Shown here: positions 26,193-35,021 of the stretch, piece by piece
Layout of the letters: each line of letters opens with the position of its first letter
Numbering within the stretch: the stretch's first letter is position 1
NCBI RefSeq assembly: GCF_031954365.1
Contig: NZ_JAUSVZ010000006.1
Strand: one strand, 5' to 3'
DNA length: 64,000 nt
Source of the DNA: Brevibacillus aydinogluensis
GTDB taxonomy: Bacteria; Bacillota; Bacilli; Brevibacillales; Brevibacillaceae
Program-made: the position numbers and the translations under genes
Notes under the pieces: model-generated
What the model was told of the DNA's origin: nothing
What the model saw: only the letters and a program-made list of their open reading frames with translations
The model's database searches: none

Positions 26193-27095
26193 ATGCATAA
26201 CCACCATCAGCATCACAACGCGGCCGATACGGGGATCGGCTCGTTTTCCGATCTGTGGAATCCGGAAGTCCTGCTGATCACCCTGCTTTTGGTCATCCTG
26301 TACTTTCTGGTGACCGGACCGCTGCGCAGCCGCTTTGATGGCGCAGAGCCAGTGACCGGGAAGAAAAAGACCGTCTTTGTCCTGGCGATGGTGATCTTAT
26401 ACGCGGCAGCAGGCAGTCCGATCAACTACCTGGGGCACCATTACCTGTTCAGCATGCACATGCTGCAGATGGCGCTGTTGTTCATTGCGCTGCCGCCAAT
26501 GATCATGCTGGGCATTCCGGGCTGGCTGTGGGCTGTCATGTTCCGCAACCGGGGGATGCAGGCCGTCCTTCGTTTTTGCACCCGACCGGTGGTAGCAGCA
26601 CTTCTGTTCAACAGCCTGCTTTCCTTTTATCACTTTCCGGAGGTTCTGGACTATGCAGCCCAGAACCACAACTGGATGAACGCCATTCACGCGGTGATCT
26701 TTCTTGCTGCCTTCTGCATGTGGTGGCCGATCGTGAACCCGCTTCCCGTGCAGGAGAAGCCGTTGGAAGGACTGCGGAAAGTGGCGTATCTGTTCCTCAA
26801 TGGCGTCCTGATTACGCCGTCTTGTGCCCTGATCATTTTCGCGAGTGAACCGCTGTATCAAAGCTACATGAATGCGCCGCTGCTGTTTCCGAGCCATACC
26901 GCCTTTGCGGATCAGCGCCTGGGCGGCATCATCATGAAGCTGGTGCAGGAAGGAGTATACAGCTCAGTGCTGGCATACATCTTCTTCCAATGGTACAAGC
27001 AGGAGAAACAAAACGATTTGCCAATGGATCAGCAGGCGCCCAGACCGCAATTGGGCGATCTGGCTGCGTCCGGCGCAGATCAGGGAAACGCATAA
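26193..27095 (+). CDS. ctaG: CtaG, cytochrome c oxidase assembly membrane protein
   Basis: A 300-residue protein of the caa3_CtaG family with about seven helices, needed in Bacillus for active caa3 oxidase, probably in CuB delivery. Family features are the His-rich N terminus (MHNHHQHHN), GSPINYLGHHYLFSMHMLQM, LPPMIMLGIPGW, LLSFYHFPEVLDYAAQN and WWPIVNPLP. GAAAGGAG lies before the ATG. A perfect TATAAT at 26138-26143 without a strong -35 is the likely own promoter, placed just beyond the repeat fragment. The next gene starts 32 nt downstream. Confidence 0.92.
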   Translation: MHNHHQHHNAADTGIGSFSDLWNPEVLLITLLLVILYFLVTGPLRSRFDGAEPVTGKKKTVFVLAMVILYAAAGSPINYLGHHYLFSMHMLQMALLFIALPPMIMLGIPGWLWAVMFRNRGMQAVLRFCTRPVVAALLFNSLLSFYHFPEVLDYAAQNHNWMNAIHAVIFLAAFCMWWPIVNPLPVQEKPLEGLRKVAYLFLNGVLITPSCALIIFASEPLYQSYMNAPLLFPSHTAFADQRLGGIIMKLVQEGVYSSVLAYIFFQWYKQEKQNDLPMDQQAPRPQLGDLAASGADQGNA

Positions 27096-27127
27096 CAGAC
27101 ATTAGCGGACAATTTGAGGTGTAAGTC

Positions 27128-27586
27128 ATGTCGATCATTCTCCCGACCATCAGTACGTCTTTTATTGCCATCAGCGGCATTCTTGTCGCGTTCGGCTGGT
27201 ACTACATCAGCCGCCGCCGGACGGAAACGCACATCAAGCTGATGACATGGGCGGCCATTTTCGCCACCCTTTTCTTTATCACTTACGTGTCCCGTACTGC
27301 CTTCGTGGGCAATACGCAATTTGGCGGTCCGGACAACATTCGCATCTTTTATCAAATTTTTCTGCTCTTCCACATTGTGTTGGCCACGGTGGGGGGCGTG
27401 ATGGGACTGGTTACTCTTTACTACGGGTACAAAAAGCAGTACGCGAAGCACAAAAAAATCGGCCCCTGGACTTCGATAGTCTGGTTTGGCTCAGCGATCA
27501 CGGGCGTAACCGTATACACCTTGCTGTACTTGATATATCCGGGCGGTGAAACAGCCGGGGTGCTGGACGTCATCTTCGGCAAATAA
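27128..27586 (+). CDS. DUF420 membrane protein (YozB-like)
   Basis: A 152-residue protein with four helices. Conserved His and charged residues of DUF420 are seen in ETHIKLMTWAAIFATLFFIT, FYQIFLLFHIVLATVGGVMG and KHKKIGPWTSIVWFGSAITG. DUF420 genes usually lie beside ctaG and oxidase genes in Bacillales and are thought to help oxidase assembly. It probably shares a transcript with ctaG. No terminator is obvious behind it. Confidence 0.85.
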   Translation: MSIILPTISTSFIAISGILVAFGWYYISRRRTETHIKLMTWAAIFATLFFITYVSRTAFVGNTQFGGPDNIRIFYQIFLLFHIVLATVGGVMGLVTLYYGYKKQYAKHKKIGPWTSIVWFGSAITGVTVYTLLYLIYPGGETAGVLDVIFGK

Positions 27587-27636
27587 GCGCCTGTTGAAAT
27601 TTTGTCAAGAATATCGGCGTTTTGGATTTGCTTATT

Positions 27637-27729
27637 CTGATACAATGACGGTAATCGCAGCGCAACCACAGTTGCGGGCGCACTCTCGCACCTCGCAGGT
27701 TGACTTGTCAGGACTAGTTTCGTTACAAT
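27637..27729 (+). promoter_or_regulatory. two candidate sigma-A promoters for ctaB
   Basis: The better one has TTGACT (27700-27705) and TACAAT (27724-27729) with an 18-bp spacer. A second, upstream, is an extended -10 (TGATACAAT, 27637-27645) without a clear -35. The two would give leaders of about 110 and 195 nt before the ctaB GTG. No riboswitch is visible in the leader. Confidence 0.5.
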
Positions 27730-27849
27730 GTAAGCTGATTTATTCGCCGAAACGAATATGTGTGAGAGATTCGGGCCGCCGCTTCCTCGTCAGAAGCGGT
27801 ATGCCCATGTAAAGGGATGTTTGCACAAATGAGACAGGAGGTACGAAAC

Positions 27850-28785
27850 GTGGACCAGCAAGTGACGATGCAGGAATCGCTCAATACCGATTCCGCCATG
27901 CCGCCCCAACCGGTGCAGCAGGCTACTTGGCGCGATTACGTGCAGCTCACCAAACCGGGCATCACCATGTCGAACCTGATGGCTACATTTACCGGTCTAT
28001 GGCTGGCTTCCCACGGTTTTCCCGATTGGAAACTGGCACTGTTCACCATGCTCGGCACCGCCTTGGTGATCATGTCTGGTGCGGCACTGAACAACTACTA
28101 CGACCGTGAGCTAGATCAAAAGATGAAACGCACCAAGGACCGCGGACTGGCGGCCGGGCGCATTCACCCCCGTCATGCGCTGCTGATCGGTATTGTGTTC
28201 CTGCTTGTTGGTCTGGTCGTGCTGGCTGTCTTTGCCAACCCGTTGGCAGCGGTGTGGGGCTTGATCGGTCATATTTTCTATGTGTTGATCTACACACCGC
28301 TCAAGCGCGTCACCACTCTGAACACCGTTATCGGCGGCGTTTCCGGTGCGGCTCCCCCGGTTATCGGCTGGGTGGCGGTCACCAACAACATGGACCCGAG
28401 CGCGTGGTTGCTGTTTTTGATTCTGTTCCTGTGGCAGCCGCCCCATTTCCTGGCGTTGGCCATGCTGAAAACGGAAGATTACCGAGCAGGCGGCATTCCG
28501 ATGCTGCCAGTGGTCAAAGGGTTTGCCGAGACAAAACGGCAGATGTTCCTGTGGGGCTCCGTGCTGCTGCCGGCCTCGCTGCTGCTGTTCGTGTACGGCA
28601 ACGTTGGCTACCTCTATCTGGCAGTCATGGCAGTCATGGGCGTGCTGTACATCGTATTTCTGTATCAGGGCTTCCATACCAAGGATGACTTGGCGTGGGC
28701 GCGCAAGCTGTTCGGATTTTCCATTCTGTACCTGACCGTATTCTGCGCGGCCGTCGTCGTCAGCACGATGATCGCGAACTTTTGA
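27850..28785 (+). CDS. ctaB: heme O synthase (protoheme IX farnesyltransferase)
   Basis: A 311-residue UbiA-family prenyltransferase with about eight helices, which adds farnesyl to heme B to make heme O. The first Asp-rich motif is NNYYDRELDQKMKRTKDR, the second loop has YTPLKRVTTLNTVIGGVSGA and the family's FLWQPPHFLALAM is present. I chose GTG 27850 because AGGAGG at 27836-27841 lies 8 nt before it; ATG 27817 and 27829 have no such site. A terminator separates it from ctaA, so both may have own promoters. Confidence 0.94.
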   Translation: MDQQVTMQESLNTDSAMPPQPVQQATWRDYVQLTKPGITMSNLMATFTGLWLASHGFPDWKLALFTMLGTALVIMSGAALNNYYDRELDQKMKRTKDRGLAAGRIHPRHALLIGIVFLLVGLVVLAVFANPLAAVWGLIGHIFYVLIYTPLKRVTTLNTVIGGVSGAAPPVIGWVAVTNNMDPSAWLLFLILFLWQPPHFLALAMLKTEDYRAGGIPMLPVVKGFAETKRQMFLWGSVLLPASLLLFVYGNVGYLYLAVMAVMGVLYIVFLYQGFHTKDDLAWARKLFGFSILYLTVFCAAVVVSTMIANF

Positions 28786-28812
28786 CACTTAACGCTCACA
28801 AATGGCAACGGA

Positions 28813-28840
28813 ACATCCCTTGCATGGCGGGGGATGTTTT
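28813..28840 (+). terminator. intrinsic terminator between ctaB and ctaA
   Basis: ACATCCC (28813-28819) pairs with GGGATGT (28831-28837), followed by TTTTA. The modest stem and short T run may allow read-through into ctaA. Confidence 0.6.
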
Positions 28841-28890
28841 ACTATTGTAAAGAGGGACAACAATAATTTATTCGAGCTAGGTGTTCACAG

Positions 28891-29805
28891 ATGGAAAAAT
28901 GGCTGAAAACGCTGGCTGTCGTTGCCACGCTCGTCATGTTGGGCGTGATGATTGGCGGCTCGCTGGTAACAAAGACCGAATCGGGTTTGGGATGCGGGAA
29001 CGACTGGCCGCTCTGCAACGGCAAATGGGTCCCGGAATACACGTTGGAATCGTTGATTGAATACATGCACCGGTTTGTCACAGGGATTGCCGGCATCGTG
29101 GTCGGGGTGTTTTCCGTGATGGCATGGCGTCACTACCGGGGCAACCGGGAAGTGCGCAACCTGGCCATTTTTGGCGTGTTCTTTATCGTCCTGGAGTCCA
29201 TATTGGGAGCATCCGCGGTGATCTGGCCGCAGTCGTCCGGGGTGCTCGCGCTGCATTTTGGATTCTCCCTGCTGGCCTTCACCGGTGTCTTTTTGTTAAG
29301 CCTGTTTGTGCTGCAGCGGGACAAGCGGGAAAAATGGGTGCAGATGCCCGTCTCCAAGGGATTTCGCAATTACATCTGGGGTGTGACCGCGTACGCCTAT
29401 GGCGTCGTTTATCTGGGCGCCTATGTTCGCCATACGGGTTCCAGCATGGGATGCAGTGACTGGCCTCTCTGCCAGGGCAGGCTGATTCCCGACCTGGTGG
29501 GTCAGACCGGCATTCACTTCGCACACCGGGCGGCTGCTGCCGTGCTGTTCCTGCTGGTCCTGGGCGCCATGATCTACGCCGTTCGCCATTTCAAGGAGAA
29601 GCGGCACGACCTGTACGTGGCGAGCATCCTGGCCTTCGTGCTGACGGCGCTGCAGATCCTGAGCGGCGGGTTGGTCGTGCTGTTCCAACTGCATTTGTAC
29701 GCGACCTTGTTCCACTCGCTGGTCATTACCTGTCTGTTTGGCGTCATCAGTTACATGTGCGTGCAGTCGCTCAAACAGCCGCACAAGTCCACTGTTCGTC
29801 ACTGA
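28891..29805 (+). CDS. ctaA: heme A synthase
   Basis: A 304-residue, eight-helix enzyme that oxidises heme O to heme A for the caa3 oxidase. Both halves carry the expected elements: Glu and His in IEYMHRFVTG and ALHFGFSLLAF, IHFAHRAAAAVLF and LFHSLVITCLFG as heme ligand regions, and the extracellular Cys pairs CGNDWPLC and CSDWPLC typical of the Bacillus-type (Cys-containing) enzyme. The ribosome site is weak (TAGGTG). In Bacillus subtilis ctaA and ctaB diverge; here they are in tandem, ctaB first. Confidence 0.94.
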   Translation: MEKWLKTLAVVATLVMLGVMIGGSLVTKTESGLGCGNDWPLCNGKWVPEYTLESLIEYMHRFVTGIAGIVVGVFSVMAWRHYRGNREVRNLAIFGVFFIVLESILGASAVIWPQSSGVLALHFGFSLLAFTGVFLLSLFVLQRDKREKWVQMPVSKGFRNYIWGVTAYAYGVVYLGAYVRHTGSSMGCSDWPLCQGRLIPDLVGQTGIHFAHRAAAAVLFLLVLGAMIYAVRHFKEKRHDLYVASILAFVLTALQILSGGLVVLFQLHLYATLFHSLVITCLFGVISYMCVQSLKQPHKSTVRH

Positions 29806-29821
29806 CAAGTGAAAACGAGCG

Positions 29822-29860
29822 AAGCCGCCATTCGGCCGTATGCCGAGTGTGCGGCTTTTT
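29822..29860 (+). terminator. intrinsic terminator after ctaA
   Basis: AAGCCGC (29822-29828) pairs with GCGGCTT (29851-29857), extended by CATTCGGC/GCCGAGTG, and is followed by a T run. Confidence 0.85.
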
Positions 29861-30025
29861 GCTTGTGAGGCGATGATTTCCGCTCTGGTCGGAAAAATCC
29901 CTCCTTACCGCAGGAACCGGCGGACGGAGATGCCCGGCAAACAGTCACAGCAGCTTTTTCTTGCCGCGTCCTGCTTTGCTTTTGTTACAATAAAAGCAAA
30001 CACATGATCGGGAAAGGGTGAAAGC

Positions 30026-31273
30026 ATGCGCATTTTACATACGGCCGACTGGCATTTTGGGCGGCAGTTGGAAGGACGCGACCGACGCGCGGAGCAGGCT
30101 GCGTTTGTGGACGAGCTGTGCCGGATCGCGGACGAGCGGGAAGTCCACCTGGTGCTGGTCGCCGGAGACGTGTACGATTCGGTCAATCCGCCGGCCTGGG
30201 CGGAAGAGCTGTTTTACGAAGCGCTGGAGCGGTTGTCGGCGGGGGGAAGGCGCGGCGTGATCGTCATTGCCGGGAACCATGACCAGCCGGAGCGTGTACG
30301 CGCGGCCGCACCGCTCGCCTCCAAGCACGGGATCGTCCTGCTCGGCCTGCCCAAGGAAGCGCCGCTTTTGTCCGGGCCGGAGGCATCGCCACAGCGCGTG
30401 CGCGTCGTGGACGGAGGGCCGTCGTGGCTGGAGCTGGCTGTGCCGGATGTCGACCATCACGCGGTCGTGTTGGCTTTGCCGTATCCGTCGGAATCGCGGC
30501 TGAAAGAGCTGGTGAGCGAGACGTTCACGCCGGAGCAGATGCAGCTCGCCTTTTCCGAGCGGATTCAGACGCTGTTTGCCGAGTTGGCCGGCCGGTTTCG
30601 CGAGGATACCGTCAATCTGGTGATGAGCCATCTCTTTGTCATGGGCGGCAAGGAAACCGAATCGGAGCGGCCGATTCAGATCGGCGGGGCGCTGACCGTT
30701 TCACCGGATGCCTTCCCGCCGCAGGCCCATTACGTGGCGCTTGGCCACCTGCACCGCCTGCAAAAACTGGGGGAGCGCCCCCTGATCCGCTACAGCGGTT
30801 CGCCGCTGGCGTACAGTTTTTCCGAAGCCGGCCAAAGCAAGGCTGTCGTACTGGTGGAGATCGTTCCAGGCGGAGAAGTGCGGGAAGAGATCGTCTACCT
30901 GCAAAGCGGCAAGCCGCTCGCCCGCTGGAAGGCGACGGAGGGCATCGCCCAGGTGGAACGCTGGCTGGAAGAAGGACGAGACGCGGGCGCATGGATCGAT
31001 CTGGAACTGCACGTGTCAGAAGTGATCGATCCCGCCGAATTTCAGCGGCTGCGCAAACTGAGCGACGATTTTGTCAGCATTCGGCGCGTGGTGGTGCAGA
31101 GCGAGCGGGAACAAGCGCAGGAAGAAACGCGGACCGAGCTGGCGGAATTGCAGCCTGACCAGCTTTTTCGCCGCTTTTTCGAGCGCAGGCGGGGCGCGCA
31201 GCCTGACGAGCGGCTGGTCGAACTCTTTCTCCGCCTGCTGACGGAAGAATCCAGGGAGGAGGAGACGGGATGA
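30026..31273 (+). CDS. sbcD: SbcD exonuclease subunit (Mre11 family)
   Basis: A 415-residue metal-dependent nuclease subunit that with SbcC opens and trims hairpins and blocked DNA ends. The phosphoesterase motifs are all present: HTADWHFGR at 5-13, GDVYD near 47, GNHD near 83, MSHLFVMGG and ALGHLHR. TACAAT at 29987-29992 with TTGCCG 19 bp before may be the promoter; AAAGGGTG is the ribosome site. Its stop overlaps the sbcC ATG. The stretch 29861-29986 holds nothing else I can name. Confidence 0.95.
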   Translation: MRILHTADWHFGRQLEGRDRRAEQAAFVDELCRIADEREVHLVLVAGDVYDSVNPPAWAEELFYEALERLSAGGRRGVIVIAGNHDQPERVRAAAPLASKHGIVLLGLPKEAPLLSGPEASPQRVRVVDGGPSWLELAVPDVDHHAVVLALPYPSESRLKELVSETFTPEQMQLAFSERIQTLFAELAGRFREDTVNLVMSHLFVMGGKETESERPIQIGGALTVSPDAFPPQAHYVALGHLHRLQKLGERPLIRYSGSPLAYSFSEAGQSKAVVLVEIVPGGEVREEIVYLQSGKPLARWKATEGIAQVERWLEEGRDAGAWIDLELHVSEVIDPAEFQRLRKLSDDFVSIRRVVVQSEREQAQEETRTELAELQPDQLFRRFFERRRGAQPDERLVELFLRLLTEESREEETG

Positions 31274-34200
31274 AGCCGATACGCTTGAAGCTGGCCGGCC
31301 TGCACAGCTATCGGGAGATGCAGGAAGTGGATTTTGAGACGCTCTGCGAGGCCGGATTGTTCGGGATCTTCGGCCCGACCGGGAGCGGCAAATCGACGAT
31401 TCTCGATGCCATCACGCTGGCCCTGTACGGACAGGTCGTCCGGCAGGGAGGGGGCAGCCATCCCAAGGATGTGCTGAACCAACTGGAGCAGCGGGTGTTC
31501 GTCTCGTTTACCTTTGAACTGGGCAAAGCGGGCGAACGGCGGCGGTACACGATCGAGCGGGAATTTGGCCTGGACAAGAAGGGCAAACGTCGTCCCCCGG
31601 AGGTGCGGCTTATCCAATGCGGTCAAACGCCGGACGAACAGGACGTGGTGCTGGAGTCCAGAGCGAAGGAGGCCACAGCGGCCGTCGAGGAATTGATCGG
31701 CCTGACGCTGCAGGACTTTACCCGCGCCGTGGTGCTGCCGCAGGGGCAGTTTTCCCGCTTTTTGACGTTGAAGGGCAGCGAGCGAAACGAGATGCTGCAG
31801 CGGATGTTTCATTTACATATCTACGGAGAAAAGCTGAATGAAAGTGTGCGCGCCGCGCTGGAGAAGACGCGGGCAAGGCTGCACGAGCTGCAGTTGGAGG
31901 CGGCGTCCTTGGGCGATGCCGGCCCGACAGCGCTGCAAGCGGCCCGGGAAGCGCTGGAGGAAGCGGCCCGACAGGAGCAGGTCTACGCGGAACAAAAGCA
32001 GGAGCTGGCTGAGAAAATAAAGGAAATGGAACAGCTCTACCAGTGGCAGCAGGAGCTTGAGCGCGTGCGGCAACGGCTGGACACGCTGATGGCCCGGCAG
32101 ACGGAAGCGGATGAGTGGAAGGCCCGGATCGCCGAATGGGAGGCCAGCGTGCGCCTCTGGCCGCTGGTGCAGCAGTGGGAGCGGCTGGAGGCAGAGTGGA
32201 CAGAAGCGGCGCAGAAGCTGGAGCAGAGCCGCCGCGAACAAGAAACTGCCCGGCAGGCACACGAAGCAGCCGAGAGCGAGTACCAGCGCTGCCAGAGCGC
32301 GCTCATGCAGGAAGAGCCGCTCTTGATCGAACAAAAAAGCAGGCTGATTCAGGCCGCGGAGTGGGAGACAGAGCTGGCGGCGCTGCGAGACGAGTTAACC
32401 GTTCTGGAGCGGGAGCAGCGGGCGGTAAGCGAGCAGTTGGCCGGGACAACACGACAGTTGGCCGAGGTGGAAGCGGCACTTGAAGACGGAGAACGCGAGT
32501 GGCAGCAGCTGACCGAACAGCTGGCTGCGGCTGTCGTGACGCCGGAGTGGCGCGATCGCTTGACGGCAGCGCGGGAGGCCAAACAGCACTGGGAACGGGA
32601 GATCAACGCGCGTCGCGAGCTGGAGGCCGAGCTTTCCAGCGTGGAACGGGAGCAGCAGGAGGCAGCTGCCGAGGCAGAGAGACTGCGCGCCAGCTGGGAA
32701 GCAAGCGCGGCTCGGCTGGCTGAGGTGCGCAAACAGCTGGACGTGCAACACGCACAGCCGCTGATGTCGGACGCGGAATGGGAGCATGCCCGCGATACGC
32801 TGGGGCAGATCAAGCAGCTGGGACGCCAATGGCGGGACCTGCTTCAGCAGCTGGCCGGCTGGCAGGAGAAGTGGCAGGCCGCTGTGCGGGAAGGCGAACA
32901 AGCTGAAGCCCGTTGCCGTAATCTGGAGGCGGCGTGGCAGAAGGAGGACGTGCGTCTCGCCCAACTGCAGGCGGAGCGTGACCGGCTTCGCGAGGAATGG
33001 GAGCGCTGGCAGGAAGCAAACATGGCTCGCCTGCTCCGCGAGCGTTTGGCGGAGGGCGAACCCTGTCCGGTCTGCGGTTCGGCGCACCATCCCCGGGCGG
33101 TGTCCGGCAGTGCCGACAGCGCAAACGGCGAACAGGACGGCCGTGAACTGCGCGAGCGGGCAAAAGCTGTGGAGGAGGCGCTCCGGGAAGCGGAGCGGCA
33201 GCTCAGGACCGCCTATGAAGCGCTGCAGGCGGCCAAGGCAGAGCAAAGTGCCGTGAAACAGCGCCAGGACGTGCTGCGGGAAGAGCGGGAAGCGCTGGAA
33301 CAGCGAATCACTGCCGTCCGGCAGGAGTGCGCAAGCTACGGCGACAAGTGGAAAGCGGGCAGCATCGAGGAACTGCTGGAAGCCTATCGGCGGGAAGACG
33401 CCGCGCTGCGGGAGCAGGCCGCTCGCCGGGAACAGCTTGCAGCCGAGCGGGAACGGCTGCAGCAGCAGGCGGATGCGCTGCGTGAACAGGAGGCGGAAGA
33501 GCGCCGCCGCTACGAACGGATCACCGTGCTGACGGAGCAGCTTCACCGCAAGCAGGCGGAGATGCGGGAGCGCATGCAAGCGGCCGATTTCCGGGTCGCC
33601 CAGGCAAGAGAAGCGCTCGATGCGAAGCGGGGCGACCTGCCGGTGGAGGAGATCGAGCGGCAGTTTGCGGAGATTGGCCGAAAAGACCGGGAAACGAACC
33701 GGCTGCAGCAGATTCGCTCCGAACAGGAAGCGCAGATGCAGCAACTGCGCAGCCGCCGGGAAGCGGCTGCATCGGCACGCGCGGAACTGCTGGCCCGGGA
33801 AGCTACCCTGCGTGAACGGCATGACGACCGAAACCGGCTGTGGGAGCAAAAACAGGCCCAGTGGCAGGAGCGAACCGGCGGCACGCCGGCCAGCGAGCGG
33901 CTCACTCTCATAGAGCGGTCCCTGTCGGCGCTGCGCGAGGCGCTCACGGCGGCGGAAGAGCGGCGCAGACAGACTGCAGAGGCGAGGGAGCGGGTGCAGA
34001 GCGATCTGGTCAAGCATTCGGAGATGTACGCCGTGCTTACCCGGCAGCGGGCAGAGGCTGCGGAAGAACTGCAGCGCGCGCTCATGGAGAGCGGCATCGG
34101 CACGGCCGAACGCGTCAGGGAACTGTACGGGGAAAAGGAACTGCTGCCCCAGTACCAGGAGCGGCTTGCCGCCTTTGAAAGCGAATGGGCCCGTCTCCGC

Positions 34201-34920
34201 TACGACGAAGAGCGGCTCGTGCAGGCGCTGGACGGCCGTACGGTCAGCAGCGAGGACTGGCAGGCGGCAAAGCAGGCCTGGGACGAGTGGGAACAGGCGT
34301 ATCACACAGCCAAAGAACAGGTGGCGGTCGCCCGGCAGGCGTATGCCTCCATCGAGGAGAACCACGGCAAGTGGCAGGAACTGCAAAAGCTGCTGGAGGC
34401 GGAGACGGACGAGCTGAGCAGGCTGGAGGAATTGAAAAAGCTGTTGGAAGGAAAAGCGTTTGTCCAGTTTATCGCGGAAGAGAAGCTGGCCTCGATTGCC
34501 CGCGACGCCTCCCATCACCTGAAGCGGATGACCAAGAACCGCTACGCGCTGGAGATCGGCGACGAAGGCGAATTCGTGCTGCGCGACGAAGGAGCCGGAG
34601 GCCTGCGGCGTCCCGTCAGTACACTGTCGGGCGGGGAGACGTTCCTGACGTCGCTCGCGCTGGCGCTGGCGCTTTCGATGGAAATCCAGATGCGCGGCGG
34701 CCGCCTGGAGTTCTTTTTCCTGGACGAAGGGTTCGGGACGCTGGACCCCGAGCTGCTGGAAGTGGTGATGGACGCGCTGGAACGCCTGCGCATGGAGGAC
34801 TTTACCATCGGTGTGATCAGCCACGTGCCGGAGATTCGCGTGCGCGTGCCGCGCCGTTTGATCGTGACGCCGGCTGAACCGCTGGGAGAAGGCAGCAAAA
34901 TCAGCATGGAAGTGGAATAA
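31270..34920 (+). CDS. sbcC: SbcC exonuclease subunit (Rad50 family SMC ATPase)
   Basis: A 1216-residue SMC-like ATPase. Walker A GPTGSGKST is at 35-43, long antiparallel coiled coils run from about 180 to 1020, and the zinc hook CPVCG lies at about C598 and C601, as expected midway. The signature LSGGETFLTSLALALALS and Walker B FFFLDEGFGTLD close the C-terminal lobe. Length is within the normal range for Bacillales. The ATG overlaps sbcD. The coiled-coil region produces long spurious reverse frames because of its Ala/Glu/Arg-rich GC-rich codons. Confidence 0.96.
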   Translation: MKPIRLKLAGLHSYREMQEVDFETLCEAGLFGIFGPTGSGKSTILDAITLALYGQVVRQGGGSHPKDVLNQLEQRVFVSFTFELGKAGERRRYTIEREFGLDKKGKRRPPEVRLIQCGQTPDEQDVVLESRAKEATAAVEELIGLTLQDFTRAVVLPQGQFSRFLTLKGSERNEMLQRMFHLHIYGEKLNESVRAALEKTRARLHELQLEAASLGDAGPTALQAAREALEEAARQEQVYAEQKQELAEKIKEMEQLYQWQQELERVRQRLDTLMARQTEADEWKARIAEWEASVRLWPLVQQWERLEAEWTEAAQKLEQSRREQETARQAHEAAESEYQRCQSALMQEEPLLIEQKSRLIQAAEWETELAALRDELTVLEREQRAVSEQLAGTTRQLAEVEAALEDGEREWQQLTEQLAAAVVTPEWRDRLTAAREAKQHWEREINARRELEAELSSVEREQQEAAAEAERLRASWEASAARLAEVRKQLDVQHAQPLMSDAEWEHARDTLGQIKQLGRQWRDLLQQLAGWQEKWQAAVREGEQAEARCRNLEAAWQKEDVRLAQLQAERDRLREEWERWQEANMARLLRERLAEGEPCPVCGSAHHPRAVSGSADSANGEQDGRELRERAKAVEEALREAERQLRTAYEALQAAKAEQSAVKQRQDVLREEREALEQRITAVRQECASYGDKWKAGSIEELLEAYRREDAALREQAARREQLAAERERLQQQADALREQEAEERRRYERITVLTEQLHRKQAEMRERMQAADFRVAQAREALDAKRGDLPVEEIERQFAEIGRKDRETNRLQQIRSEQEAQMQQLRSRREAAASARAELLAREATLRERHDDRNRLWEQKQAQWQERTGGTPASERLTLIERSLSALREALTAAEERRRQTAEARERVQSDLVKHSEMYAVLTRQRAEAAEELQRALMESGIGTAERVRELYGEKELLPQYQERLAAFESEWARLRYDEERLVQALDGRTVSSEDWQAAKQAWDEWEQAYHTAKEQVAVARQAYASIEENHGKWQELQKLLEAETDELSRLEELKKLLEGKAFVQFIAEEKLASIARDASHHLKRMTKNRYALEIGDEGEFVLRDEGAGGLRRPVSTLSGGETFLTSLALALALSMEIQMRGGRLEFFFLDEGFGTLDPELLEVVMDALERLRMEDFTIGVISHVPEIRVRVPRRLIVTPAEPLGEGSKISMEVE

Positions 34921-35021
34921 AGGCGCCGGCACATGTAACGGTGCAGCCGTGGGAGCCAGGTGGGCAGGCATGTATGGCGCCCCTGGCTCGCTGCGAGGAA
35001 TAGCGAAGAGGAGGGAAACGG

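Noticed and set aside
32395..34971. An 858-codon reverse-strand open frame opposite sbcC
   Set aside because: It mirrors the GC-rich coiled-coil codons of sbcC, gives a Leu/Gln/Phe-rich product without domains, and has no ribosome site. The same applies to other long reverse frames opposite addA, ctaD, the MFS gene at 57155 and the radical SAM gene.
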